Positions 16,421-23,603 of a DNA stretch of 42,670 nucleotides are shown here, piece by piece. The stretch's first letter is position 1, and each line of letters starts with the position of its first letter. Made by a program: the position numbers and the translations under genes. Below the pieces are notes generated by a model. That model did no database searches and was not told the DNA's origin. It worked only from the letters and a program-made list of their open reading frames with translations. The DNA comes from a virus: the IMG/VR virus record IMGVR_UViG_3300032893_000118, positions 1-42,670 of that record. The stretch is one strand, 5' to 3'.

Positions 16421-16990
16421 TTACCTGCCTTTCCGCCCGAAGATGAGATAAGCCGCGCCGCCGATGGCTAACCACTGCCACAACGCGAGACCGCCGTAAT
16501 TTTGCGAAAGAGTTGAACCGATGTCCGTTGAGCCGGTTGCCAAGGTCGAAGGATCCGGCGCCGGCGCCGCGGTTGTCGCGCCCGCCTGAACAACAGAGGC
16601 TTGCGAGTAAGGCAACGTCTGAGGAATCAGGCCGGCCGCTTGCAGTTGCGCCCATTGATCCGCCGTCAAGGAAGCCGGATTAGTGGCGTACATCTGAGCA
16701 AGTACCGTGAGGTTAGATCGACTCGGCAGATTGCTCGATTGATTGAACCACCAGGCCGGAACGCCAGGCCCACCCGCGGGAGGCAAGAGCCGGAAAATCG
16801 GCAATGAGATCCGCGAGACTGGAGCCACCGGCGACGTTGGCACGGTTGAGCCGGTTGACGTTGGAGCCGGCGCCGGTGTTTGAACGCCGACCTGGACGAT
16901 GCGGACCGGCGGCCGCCATCCCCACGCCGGTGCAACCGGGATAACTCCGAGCCCTTTTAATCGCCTTTGACCTCTGACTGTAACCACCAT
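16421..16990 (-). CDS. RRLKGLG-tagged membrane protein (189 aa)
   Basis: It starts at the ATG with AAGGGG nine bases before it, giving MVVTVRGQRRLKGLGVI. The middle is Pro/Thr/Ala-rich and probably extended, with NLTVLAQMYATNPASLTADQ as the one folded-looking segment. It ends in a membrane helix (LALWQWLAIGGAAYLIFG) and RKGR. It shares its layout with the proteins on both sides. Confidence 0.65.
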   Translation of the reverse strand: MVVTVRGQRRLKGLGVIPVAPAWGWRPPVRIVQVGVQTPAPAPTSTGSTVPTSPVAPVSRISLPIFRLLPPAGGPGVPAWWFNQSSNLPSRSNLTVLAQMYATNPASLTADQWAQLQAAGLIPQTLPYSQASVVQAGATTAAPAPDPSTLATGSTDIGSTLSQNYGGLALWQWLAIGGAAYLIFGRKGR

Positions 16991-17013
16991 AAAGTGCAAC
17001 CCCTTAGAAAGAA

Positions 17014-17039
17014 ATTCACAGTTTTATAAACCTGTGAAT
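17014..17039 (-). promoter_or_regulatory. Hairpin in late operon spacer
   Basis: ATTCACAG pairs perfectly with CTGTGAAT over a 10-base A/T-rich loop, in the 52-base gap between two tagged-protein genes. On the minus strand it is followed by TTCTTTCT and then the AAGGGG ribosome site. It may be a weak terminator or an mRNA processing site. Confidence 0.4.
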
Positions 17040-17042
17040 ATC

Positions 17043-17909
17043 TCATTTTCGTAGTGCCAAGTACGCGATGACGCCCGCGCCAAGCAACCAAACCGGAATG
17101 CCGGCGATCGACCCACTATCAACCGCATTCGCAATGCCGGCGACAGATCCCGCGGCCGGCGCCGTATATGTCAGGGTGTACGAGTTGCGTTGAGTTGCCC
17201 CGTACTTCGAGCCGTAGACGGTGCACGCGGTAACCGTCCCGCCGCCCTTCTGAAAAACGTTGATTGCTTGCGCGATCGTGGGAAGCAGATCGTTACACCC
17301 CACGCAGCACGTAGCCGTGCAAGACTTGTCGCACTTGAGCCCGGTACCATTGCACGGACTCGAGATGTTGACCGACCCGCACGCCGAGCCGTTATTGCTT
17401 TTGTCCGCGCGACCTGGCCCCGACTGGTAGGGTTTTACGTTTTGCCACCATTGCGCGAGGATGGTTTGACATCCGGTAATGGCGTCATTGGCCGTGATCA
17501 GGCCCGCGTTAGCTTGCTGGAAAACCGTTTGCAAGGCTTGATCGAAAGCCGGCAAAAATGCGTTGACGGCCTCGTTTTCGTTTTTCGCGCCCGCGGCCCT
17601 GGCCGAATGCGCAGCGAACAGCCCGCCGATGATTCCGACCAGCGCGCCCACGCCGGCGCCGATTGGACCCGCCCAGGCGCCGATAGCCGTACCCGCCAGG
17701 AGCGCCGACGTTGCAGCGCCGGCGACCGGTGCACTCATCGAAACCGCTTGCCCCGCGTTGACGGATCCTAAACCGACAAATCTTTGATAAGCGTATTCAT
17801 TCGCATAGCCGCGGCCCTCGATTCTCCGGTGCATACGCCGGCGCCGAAGCACCCGCCGCGGAGGAGGGAACGCCAACGAATAGCCCGGTGTTGCAACGTT
17901 GTAAATCAT
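17043..17909 (-). CDS. Tagged membrane protein with glycine zipper and cysteine-rich domain (288 aa)
   Basis: The basic N-terminus (RRVLRRRRMHRR) and VGLGSV at about 45-50 echo the neighbours. Residues about 62-102 are a Gly/Ala zipper of membrane type (AGPIGAGVGALVGIIGGLFA). A helical section and a Cys-rich domain follow (CDKSCTATCCVGC, about residue 195). It ends with a membrane helix (IPVWLLGAGVIAYLAL) and RK. The Cys cluster suggests disulfides outside the membrane or a metal site. The role may be membrane penetration, but that is inference. Confidence 0.6.
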   Translation of the reverse strand: MIYNVATPGYSLAFPPPRRVLRRRRMHRRIEGRGYANEYAYQRFVGLGSVNAGQAVSMSAPVAGAATSALLAGTAIGAWAGPIGAGVGALVGIIGGLFAAHSARAAGAKNENEAVNAFLPAFDQALQTVFQQANAGLITANDAITGCQTILAQWWQNVKPYQSGPGRADKSNNGSACGSVNISSPCNGTGLKCDKSCTATCCVGCNDLLPTIAQAINVFQKGGGTVTACTVYGSKYGATQRNSYTLTYTAPAAGSVAGIANAVDSGSIAGIPVWLLGAGVIAYLALRK

Positions 17910-18247
17910 TTCCGGATCAGCAGCACCGCGATCAGACCGACACCCAAAAGCAAGAACGTAGGGGACGAGAGGAACGAGGCGCCGGTGAGCAAGGAACTTG
18001 TCCCGAGCGCATTCGCCGGCGTACCCACGCCGTAATCGATGACCTGCGACCCGCCGCCCGGCAAAATCGTGTGCACCGAGGGAACCGGTTGCAATGCGAC
18101 TTTCGCCACGGCCGAGGCGTCATTGATGCCAGTAGTCAAAATGCTTCCCCAATCGATATCAGAGAAATCACCGAGCCGACGGCCGCCGCGCGCGCCGCGC
18201 AACCGTCCAAGCCGGTTAGATCTCGCCGGTGAAAGTGAAACGTACAT
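17906..18247 (-). CDS. RRLGD-tagged single-helix membrane protein (113 aa)
   Basis: It starts at the ATG five bases after AAGGGG, and also close to a GTGA overlap. The opening MYVSLSPARSNRLGRLRG leads to GGRRLGDF (22-28). A linker follows, then one helix (SSPTFLLLGVGLIAVLLI) and RK. It is the second gene of the late block, just after the protease-like gene. Confidence 0.65.
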   Translation of the reverse strand: MYVSLSPARSNRLGRLRGARGGRRLGDFSDIDWGSILTTGINDASAVAKVALQPVPSVHTILPGGGSQVIDYGVGTPANALGTSSLLTGASFLSSPTFLLLGVGLIAVLLIRK

Positions 18248-18249
18248 AA

Positions 18250-18870
18250 TCACCCCTTCTTTTTCGTGTAGAGGTACAGAGCGCCGGCCGCCAGGATGCC
18301 GGCCAGCAGCCCGATATTGCGATCCGCCGGCGGCCGAGCTTGCCGGATCTGACTGCGCCGGATCTCACGCGAGGACCAACCGGGATACGATTGCCGCACC
18401 GTGGTATCTACCGGAATCCACTGCTTAGTGAGCCGTTCCCTCACTTCACAGAACACATGGGAAAATTCGTCATGCTCCCCGCCGGTCGACACGGTGTTAA
18501 ACCGCGTTTCCATTCCAAGGCACTCATAGAGCGCCGCGAGCAACATCGAGTGATCATCACAATCGCCGGCGCCGAGCTGGAGAGTTACCAGGGGACTTTG
18601 CAAGGTTTCGGCATACTCACCGCGAAATTCTATGTTGTCTTTGACCCACTGAAACACGGCGAAGATCTCAGACATGCCGCGCGCGACTCCGCGCACGGCC
18701 TCGAGAGCTGCCCGGCGAACTTCGCCCGAGCCTACGCCCTCTTTGCCGAATACCTGGCCTTGCATGAGCTTGATGGTTGCCGTAACGCCGGCATCGCCAT
18801 CACCCACGCGGAATTTTTTCATTGTGAGCCGAGACGCGCGAGTAAACCCGAATTGGAGAGGCGCCGGCAT
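18250..18870 (-). CDS. Transglutaminase-like cysteine protease with C-terminal membrane helix
   Basis: 206 residues (an internal ATG would give 190). Residues about 70-160 match the transglutaminase-like fold: cysteine in AGDCDDHSMLL (C104), histidine in FSHVFCEV (H138) and aspartate in PVDTTV (D155), so the Cys-His-Asp triad is intact. Family members are proteases, amidases or crosslinkers. A membrane helix (IGLLAGILAAGALYLY) and KKKG end the protein, placing it with the membrane proteins that follow. It could process or crosslink the tagged late proteins, or act on peptidoglycan. It is the first gene of the late block. Confidence 0.7.
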   Translation of the reverse strand: MPAPLQFGFTRASRLTMKKFRVGDGDAGVTATIKLMQGQVFGKEGVGSGEVRRAALEAVRGVARGMSEIFAVFQWVKDNIEFRGEYAETLQSPLVTLQLGAGDCDDHSMLLAALYECLGMETRFNTVSTGGEHDEFSHVFCEVRERLTKQWIPVDTTVRQSYPGWSSREIRRSQIRQARPPADRNIGLLAGILAAGALYLYTKKKG

Positions 18871-19042
18871 TCAATGGAGGAAATCTCACTACTTGAGCCC
18901 CCCACCCTCATGCCGGCAAAACAGCGGATCCGTGCTTCGTGAGTCTCCCAACACCCGAACACAAAAACGCCGCCAAAACAGGCAAAGAAAAGTGGGAGAC
19001 TCAAATTGTGGGGCTCTCGACTCAGTTTTGAGGAAAGCCCCG
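18871..19042. promoter_or_regulatory. Divergent control region between late and early blocks
   Basis: This is the spacer between the two transcription blocks. It holds a 10-base inverted repeat, GAGTCTCCCA at 18941-18950 and TGGGAGACTC at 18993-19002, 42 bases apart. The right arm is part of the 11-base element also found at 9076. The repeat could bind a dimeric or looping regulator. No clear sigma-70 promoter was seen on either strand. If the ORF at 19043 is not real, the gene-free stretch extends to 19286. Confidence 0.45.
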
Positions 19043-19327
19043 ATGTACGAGCGCAAAAAATGCGCCGTTCACGTTGCAGATCATCGCGCAAAGGTTGACG
19101 TTTCGCAATTGAAAACGCGGCGCTACTGTACGAAACCTTACAGTACTATCAAGCCGCGTCTTGGCGTGATCTCTTGCAATTCTCTGGCACTCTTGGGCTA
19201 TAAGATCCCGAGAAACAGGTTACGCAGGTGCCACACCTGCCACTTTCCCGTTGACTTAGACGCTCAAATACAAGATTTTCAAAAGTATGCAGCATGCAGT
19301 TACGAACCGCGTACCCTTGCCGATTGA
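19043..19327 (+). CDS. Possible small cysteine-containing protein (94 aa)
   Basis: The ATG has a good ribosome site (GAGGAAAG, eight bases away). It encodes MYERKKCAVHV and, later, RRCHTCHFPVD, so a zinc role is possible. It overlaps the next gene by 41 bases and contains the hairpin at 19116-19158 and the palindrome at 19224, which could equally mean that this is a leader region. The gene is uncertain. Confidence 0.4.
   Translation: MYERKKCAVHVADHRAKVDVSQLKTRRYCTKPYSTIKPRLGVISCNSLALLGYKIPRNRLRRCHTCHFPVDLDAQIQDFQKYAACSYEPRTLAD
19116..19158 (+). promoter_or_regulatory. Two-part hairpin or operator
   Basis: TACTGTA (19124-19130) pairs with TACAGTA (19139-19145) over eight bases, and CGCGGC (19116-19121) pairs with GCCGCG (19153-19158) outside it after an internal loop. 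It could be a leader RNA structure or a protein-binding site before the first early genes. Confidence 0.35.
19174..19204 (+). promoter_or_regulatory. Weak candidate early promoter
   Basis: TTGCAA and TATAAG are separated by 19 bases, two more than ideal. It is the only -10-like box close to the start of the plus-strand block. It would direct transcription of the genes from 19287 onward. Confidence 0.25.
19224..19240. promoter_or_regulatory. Perfect palindrome GCAGGTG-CCA-CACCTGC
   Basis: Seven-base arms around a three-base centre, about 46 bases before the first secure early gene and 20 bases after the candidate TATAAG box. The position fits a repressor operator. Confidence 0.4.
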
Positions 19328-19673
19328 GCAACTTGAAGAAATACTATCGGCCCGAGCTGTCCCCGAGTTCACTGGAACGGTTCACGTACAAGTGCGAGTT
19401 CTGGCAACGGCCGCGCTGGAGGTAGAATTCAACGCGGAAGTTACCATCAATCACCAGCTTGCAAAATCCGATGATGAACGGAAACCGGTCATCACCAACG
19501 ACCGCGTAAACAAAGTGCGTCAGGCTGTCAGAGAGAACGCACACCGTTTCACCATCGGCACTCGAGTAACCGGCGTCGAAGCAAGTTTCGTTGCCGGCGA
19601 ATTACGCAGTTTTAAAATCAAGGAGTTTGAGCCGCATGGAGAACACGCAGCAGCCGCAACCCATCGGTATTAA
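19287..19673 (+). CDS. Early protein with ssDNA-binding-like beta pattern, unknown function (128 aa)
   Basis: A helical start (LPIEQLEEIL) is followed by alternating strands (TVHVQVRVLATAALEVEFNA and EVTINHQLAK) and a second alpha/beta part. No motif was recognised. It overlaps the next gene by 38 bases. It is the first secure gene of the early block. Confidence 0.6.
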   Translation: MQHAVTNRVPLPIEQLEEILSARAVPEFTGTVHVQVRVLATAALEVEFNAEVTINHQLAKSDDERKPVITNDRVNKVRQAVRENAHRFTIGTRVTGVEASFVAGELRSFKIKEFEPHGEHAAAATHRY

Positions 19674-19890
19674 GCCACAGCCGGCCGCACAAATCGCGGT
19701 AAACGTTACGACCGTGCTGATTGAAAATCAATGGTTTGTGCAACTGACAATTGCGGATCCGTTAGGCTTGTCTGTGAATTGGATTACGCTGCCGGCCAAC
19801 GCGCGCGCCCTGGCCGATGTTCTGAAGCAACAAGCCCTTGAGTGTGCAACCAAGATCGTCCCACCGCCCAAACCGAGTTTGCTGATATGA
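19636..19890 (+). CDS. Small hypothetical protein (84 aa)
   Basis: The ATG is preceded by AAGGAG at a somewhat long distance. A strand-rich centre (AVNVTTVLIENQWFVQLTI) and a helix (ANARALADVLKQQALECATK) are visible. It is followed by an ATGA overlap. No family is recognised. Confidence 0.6.
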   Translation: MENTQQPQPIGIKPQPAAQIAVNVTTVLIENQWFVQLTIADPLGLSVNWITLPANARALADVLKQQALECATKIVPPPKPSLLI

Positions 19891-20003
19891 GCGGAGGAGG
19901 ACTCCAACCTTTGCGCGCATTGCTACGCCGTCGCGACCGCCGGCGCAAGATTGAGAAGATGGCAAAGCAATCGCGGAAAATTAACCGCCAGCGAAAAAGG
20001 TAA
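19887..20003 (+). CDS. Tiny basic protein (38 aa), copy 1 of a shared tail
   Basis: It encodes MSGGGLQPLRALLRRRDRRR and ends EKMAKQSRKINRQRKR. The last 14 residues are shared with the 27-residue ORF at 20379 because they lie in the direct repeat at 19955/20417. It is strongly basic and may bind nucleic acid or may exist mainly to couple translation. Confidence 0.45.
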   Translation: MSGGGLQPLRALLRRRDRRRKIEKMAKQSRKINRQRKR

Positions 20004-20043
20004 CCCCTATGGTGAAGATCGACAGCCCAGACGAGTCACAGGC
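19955..20043 (+). repeat. Direct repeat, left copy (about 88 bp)
   Basis: It is nearly identical to 20417-20502; differences include one extra A after the stop codon in the right copy and three extra bases (GAC) in the left. It covers the end of a tiny basic ORF, the ribosome site AAAAAGG and the first 12 codons of the next gene, so it duplicated a translation-start cassette. Confidence 0.9.
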
Positions 20044-20144
20044 CTTAGTGGTTGACGCGATTCGTGCTGCACAACGGTGTCGGCCATGTCGTATCTTCCG
20101 ACGCTCGCGCCAAAGAGTACGAAACCGCTATCGAGGCGAAGTAA
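20009..20144 (+). pseudogene. Broken small gene: MVKIDSPDESQA start, frame change, EYETAIEAK end
   Basis: The frame opened at 20009 (MVKIDSPDESQAL) continues as an Arg-rich sequence that looks non-coding. Shifting by one base near 20064 gives VLHNGVGHVVSSDARAKEYE and TAIEAK with a stop at 20142, directly before the next ATG. The start belongs to the direct repeat. This may be a disrupted gene, a programmed frameshift, or a chimera made by the duplication. Confidence 0.4.
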
Positions 20145-20375
20145 ATGCGACTCACGTGGGTCAGCACAAACGACAAGAACGGCGGAGGCCCTTGGCAGTC
20201 CGGCTGGAAAGAACACGCCGTTCCATTGAATAATGGCGAGGACGAGAGCAATATGTCGTTCGCCGCGCTCGGAAAACGCCGTGCCCTGTGCGGCTTGCGG
20301 CCTCGGCACGGCTGGGGAATTGACTTGTTTATTGATGCAAAGTGTAAACGGTGCGAAGCCAAGGCGGGAGCGTAA
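20145..20375 (+). CDS. Small hypothetical protein (76 aa)
   Basis: Its ATG directly follows a stop codon. It is Trp- and Gly-rich at the start (GGGPWQSGWKEHAV) and has late cysteines (ALCGLRPRHG, KCKRC) that may bind zinc. No family is recognised. It is flanked by the two copies of the direct repeat. Confidence 0.5.
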   Translation: MRLTWVSTNDKNGGGPWQSGWKEHAVPLNNGEDESNMSFAALGKRRALCGLRPRHGWGIDLFIDAKCKRCEAKAGA

Positions 20376-20378
20376 GTT

Positions 20379-20462
20379 ATGAGCAAAAGCACAATCAGCA
20401 TCTTCCAGTTGTTCGAGATGGCAAAGCAATCGCGGAAAATTAACCGCCAGCGAAAAAGGTAA
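20379..20462 (+). CDS. Tiny basic protein (27 aa), copy 2 of a shared tail
   Basis: It encodes MSKSTISIFQLF followed by EMAKQSRKINRQRKR, the tail shared with the ORF at 19887. It is translationally close to the next gene, whose ribosome site lies within its last codons. Confidence 0.4.
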   Translation: MSKSTISIFQLFEMAKQSRKINRQRKR

Positions 20463-20502
20463 ACCCCTATGGTGAAGATCAGCCCAGACGAGTCACAGGC
20501 GC
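20417..20502 (+). repeat. Direct repeat, right copy
   Basis: Second copy of the 19955-20043 repeat, 462 bases downstream. Here the reading frame after MVKISPDESQA stays open, which suggests that this copy is the functional one. Confidence 0.9.
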
Positions 20503-20675
20503 ACAGCTTGCGCGAATTGCTGGCCGCATGGCGAGCCGACGCAAAACAGAAATACGATGATTCCGCAACGGCCCCGACCGACATTATGCGCGCCGAGTAT
20601 CAGGCCATTGCGGGAGCTGTCACCAATTGCGCCGACAACCTGGAAAGAATTTTGCAAGAAGCAAAACAAGCATAA
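20469..20675 (+). CDS. Small helical protein (68 aa)
   Basis: The ATG follows AAAAAGG by nine bases. The protein is almost all helix (LRELLAAWRADAKQKYDDSA, NCADNLERILQEAKQA). It shares its first residues with the broken copy at 20009. The function is unknown. Confidence 0.6.
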   Translation: MVKISPDESQAHSLRELLAAWRADAKQKYDDSATAPTDIMRAEYQAIAGAVTNCADNLERILQEAKQA

Positions 20676-20688
20676 CTATTACATTCCT

Positions 20689-21009
20689 ATGCCTATTGCC
20701 GATTCGTTATTTGATCAGTTTTGGAATCGCACGGTGCCTTACCCGTTTGCCCTTGACCCCACACTTAAGAACAAGGCCCGCGCCGCGTGGAATATGGCGA
20801 TTGACGAACTGGCCAAGGCCAGCGGAACGCCGGCCGGTGTTGCCAGTCTGACCGCTTTTCTCAAAATCGGCCAAATGCTGCAAGAGGCGAAATTCATCCT
20901 CGAGCAGCCGACGGACCCCGCAAGCGTAGTTGCAGCCGTGCAGATGTTGTTAGACCGCGTAAAAGCGCCCGCAGTACCCAATCCAACAGCAACGGAGCCG
21001 CACCCATGA
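20689..21009 (+). CDS. Hypothetical protein (106 aa)
   Basis: It starts at the ATG at 20689 (MPIADSLFDQFWNR); a longer frame upstream is a shadow. It contains ARAAWNMAIDELAKA, a short helix pattern that recurs in the protein at 21611 (YADCWNTAIEEAAGAV). It is mostly helical with a Pro-rich end. The stop overlaps the next start (ATGA). Confidence 0.6.
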   Translation: MPIADSLFDQFWNRTVPYPFALDPTLKNKARAAWNMAIDELAKASGTPAGVASLTAFLKIGQMLQEAKFILEQPTDPASVVAAVQMLLDRVKAPAVPNPTATEPHP

Positions 21010-21614
21010 AAAAGCTTTATCTCATTACGTCCGGCCTAGTCCTGGCCGCCGGCATGATGTTGGCCACCTGGCCGGCATTCCATTCCAGACTTTCCAGCCC
21101 CCAACCCCACCGCTTTACTCTCTCAACTGCCGATGCCCCCTGCCATCTTGCGCCGGTCGTGGATCCCGAGGAGCAAAGGCTAATTGTGACCTCGTACCGC
21201 GGCCGGCCCGCCCTGCAATATGTGAAATGGCCAATGGCCCAGAATTCCGCGGACCCGCAGACCGATGAAAAATCGAGCACCGGCGGAATGAACCTGAAAG
21301 CGAAAGAGGATCCGCCGGCCCTATCGGACAAGGAAAAAGCCGACATCCTCACGCTGGTTAATTCACAGCATGCCGTGCTCGAGGAGATGCAGCAGACTCA
21401 GATTAATTTTCTGGACGCGCAGAGCAAGGCACAAACCAGCTACACCAACTTGCAGAAAAGCTATGACACCTTGCAAGCTGCGATCGATAAGAAAGTGGCC
21501 GAATTGAAATTTGATCGGAGCAAGTTTACTTTCGACGCGAAAACAGCAACGTTAAAACCGATACCGCCACCATCGACGCCGCCGGCGACGGCCGTACCCA
21601 TGGCATCAAAATGA
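21006..21614 (+). CDS. Secreted coiled-coil protein (202 aa)
   Basis: Residues 1-22 are a signal peptide or anchor (LITSGLVLAAGMMLATW). A linker follows, then a coiled coil (about 105-170; QAAIDKKVAELKF), and a Pro-rich end. It is exported or anchored in the inner membrane. An Rz-like spanin role is conceivable from the layout but there is no firm evidence, and the early position argues against it. Confidence 0.55.
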   Translation: MKKLYLITSGLVLAAGMMLATWPAFHSRLSSPQPHRFTLSTADAPCHLAPVVDPEEQRLIVTSYRGRPALQYVKWPMAQNSADPQTDEKSSTGGMNLKAKEDPPALSDKEKADILTLVNSQHAVLEEMQQTQINFLDAQSKAQTSYTNLQKSYDTLQAAIDKKVAELKFDRSKFTFDAKTATLKPIPPPSTPPATAVPMASK

Positions 21615-21811
21615 CTTTCGCTCAGTGGTTCGAAAAAAATTACGCGGCGCCCCCAGGAGTACCGGCCGATGTTGCAGAAGTTTTGCGCCAGGCCGCTCAC
21701 GCCGCCTATGCCGATTGTTGGAATACAGCGATCGAGGAAGCCGCCGGCGCCGTTAGCACATCGCCCGCGGCGAACTTGATTCGATTGCGTAAGGCACCTG
21801 TCCCCGAGTAG
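21611..21811 (+). CDS. Small hypothetical protein (66 aa)
   Basis: It overlaps the previous stop by ATGA. Residues about 25-48 (VLRQAAHAAYADCWNTAIEE) resemble a helix pair in the 106-residue protein upstream. The function is unknown. A 130-base gene-free gap with a T5 run after a small hairpin follows. Confidence 0.55.
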   Translation: MTFAQWFEKNYAAPPGVPADVAEVLRQAAHAAYADCWNTAIEEAAGAVSTSPAANLIRLRKAPVPE

Positions 21812-21944
21812 AAGCACCGCGGTAAACAATTCGAGCAGCAACTAGCGGCAACGCGAGAACGCCCCCGCTTTGAAATGCGCGTCACACGTGCGTTTCGGAG
21901 TGTGGGCTTTTTAATTGAATTCAAATCCCGAGGAGATAACCGTC

Positions 21945-23438
21945 ATGGCGTCACGTCGTAAAGCAAAACCAGATCCCGAAACCATTGTCAACGATGCACA
22001 GATAGAAGCCGGCAACGCCGTTTCTGAAACGTTGACGTACTCACCCCTCAGTGTGCCCGCGGAAATGCGTGACGCTTATTGGCAAACGCTTTTAGGAGAT
22101 CCGAGCGAGCTGCGCGCCGCCATCGCAACCATTGAGTTTTTCCCGCTCTTGAAAGTGATTCCGCGCGCGCTATGGGAAAAACGGTTGATGGTCTATCTCT
22201 ACCGGACCGCGCCCAAAGTGAAGAACAGCGAAAACAAAAAGTACATTGAGAAAATTACCGAGCCCTTTGATGAGGATTACATCAAGGAGAACCACGGAGG
22301 AGGCGGTTACCTGGCCTATCTCAACCTGGACGGCGAGGAACAGCTAAAGCAAATCAGTTTTTCGATTGACGGCCCGCCAAAGATTCAGCCCGGCCAGATC
22401 CTAGTAGACGACAAAGGGAACCCGGTTGCGCCCACGCCGGCGACACCGCAACAATCGAGCGAAGTTGCCCAGGCGATCGAGGCGACCAGCGCCGCCAACA
22501 AACTTGGAATCGAAATTCTGGCCAAAGGCACAGAGGCTGCAATGGAGATGCAGCAGAAAGCCTATGAGAAGGCCGCCGGCATCAGCGGCAACGGCATGCA
22601 CGACAAATTGTTAGAGATGCTGATTACCAAAGCCCTCGAGACACCCAAGCCCCAGGAAAACCCGACCGCAGCCGCCCTCGATATCCTCGACAAGCTGGAC
22701 AAGATCGTTGAACGCCGCACCAACCCGCGGGAGGAACGCGAGCCGGCCGAACACATGCAATTGACCGAAGTTTCAAGCACGGTCGAAGCACTGACCGGGA
22801 AACCCCTGTCCGAGCTCATCCAGAACAAAGGCAAATCCGACAACACGCCCGAATGGATCTCTGTAGGAATTTCGGTACTTGGCAAGCTTGTCGACTCCCT
22901 GCCGAACATCCTGCAACAGATCAGCGCAAACCAGGAAAGGAACTTTCAGCGCGCCATTGCACTCCGCAACGCCGGCCAATTGCCGCCGGCACAGCCACCC
23001 AACCCGGCCGCGCCAGGCGTACCCATGCAGCCGCAATACGTCGCGCCGGTATTCCAGCCCGCGGCGCCGGCCGCCCCTGGCAACGTGATCCCCATGCCCG
23101 GCGTCGTGGATCCCAACGACGTCGCCGGCCAGCTCCAAGGAACAATTAAACTCATCACCCAAAAATTCGTTGACGGATATTCCGGCGGCGCCGTCGCCCA
23201 GGCCGTACAGGTTGTTTACCCCAGAGCCTTCGATTCAATGGCAAGCACGATTCTGGACCCGGCCGAGCTCGAGAGACTTGTTACCAACGTCCCAGAGCTC
23301 AAGAACTTGAGCACTAGCCCCGACTGGCCCGAATTCCTGGCCGAGTTTGTGCAATTCGTTCGAGAGGAATTCGAAACCGACGGGAGCGACCAGCCGGCTG
23401 AAATTAAAAAGCCGGTTCAACAGCCAGCTACGGCATAG
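21945..23438 (+). CDS. Large early protein of unknown function (497 aa)
   Basis: It starts at the ATG with GAGGAGATAACC upstream (MASRRKAKPDP). Residues about 40-140 form an alpha/beta domain (FFPLLKVIPRALWEKRLMVY, HGGGGYLAYLNLDG). Long helices (170-320) and a Pro/Ala-rich linker (about 345-385, PPAQPPNPAAPGVP) follow, then a final helical domain with LAEFVQFVREEFE. It may be a replication organiser, a scaffold, or a partner of the ATPase; nothing in it decides. It is the largest unassigned gene of the early block. Confidence 0.55.
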   Translation: MASRRKAKPDPETIVNDAQIEAGNAVSETLTYSPLSVPAEMRDAYWQTLLGDPSELRAAIATIEFFPLLKVIPRALWEKRLMVYLYRTAPKVKNSENKKYIEKITEPFDEDYIKENHGGGGYLAYLNLDGEEQLKQISFSIDGPPKIQPGQILVDDKGNPVAPTPATPQQSSEVAQAIEATSAANKLGIEILAKGTEAAMEMQQKAYEKAAGISGNGMHDKLLEMLITKALETPKPQENPTAAALDILDKLDKIVERRTNPREEREPAEHMQLTEVSSTVEALTGKPLSELIQNKGKSDNTPEWISVGISVLGKLVDSLPNILQQISANQERNFQRAIALRNAGQLPPAQPPNPAAPGVPMQPQYVAPVFQPAAPAAPGNVIPMPGVVDPNDVAGQLQGTIKLITQKFVDGYSGGAVAQAVQVVYPRAFDSMASTILDPAELERLVTNVPELKNLSTSPDWPEFLAEFVQFVREEFETDGSDQPAEIKKPVQQPATA

Positions 23439-23537
23439 TTGAGCCAGGCATTTTAAATGCTTTATTTCCTAAATCTCGTTTCAGAAAGGAGCGTGGAGAT
23501 CGACCAAACGAGCTACAACCTACAGCCTTAAAAGAGC

Positions 23538-23574
23538 GCCGGCCGTCTAATCGGGGAGATTCAAGACGGCCGGC
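23538..23574 (+). terminator. Strong hairpin after the 497-aa gene
   Basis: GCCGGCCGTCT pairs perfectly with AGACGGCCGGC (11 bp) over a 15-base loop. No T-run follows, so it may be a Rho-type or attenuating structure, not a classical terminator. Confidence 0.45.
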
Positions 23575-23603
23575 CATATCATCCTCGAAAGGAACCAAGG
23601 AAA

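Noticed and set aside
18819-19091. Minus-strand 90-residue frame before the protease-like gene
   Set aside because: It spans the control region, has no ribosome site and shows no recognisable features.
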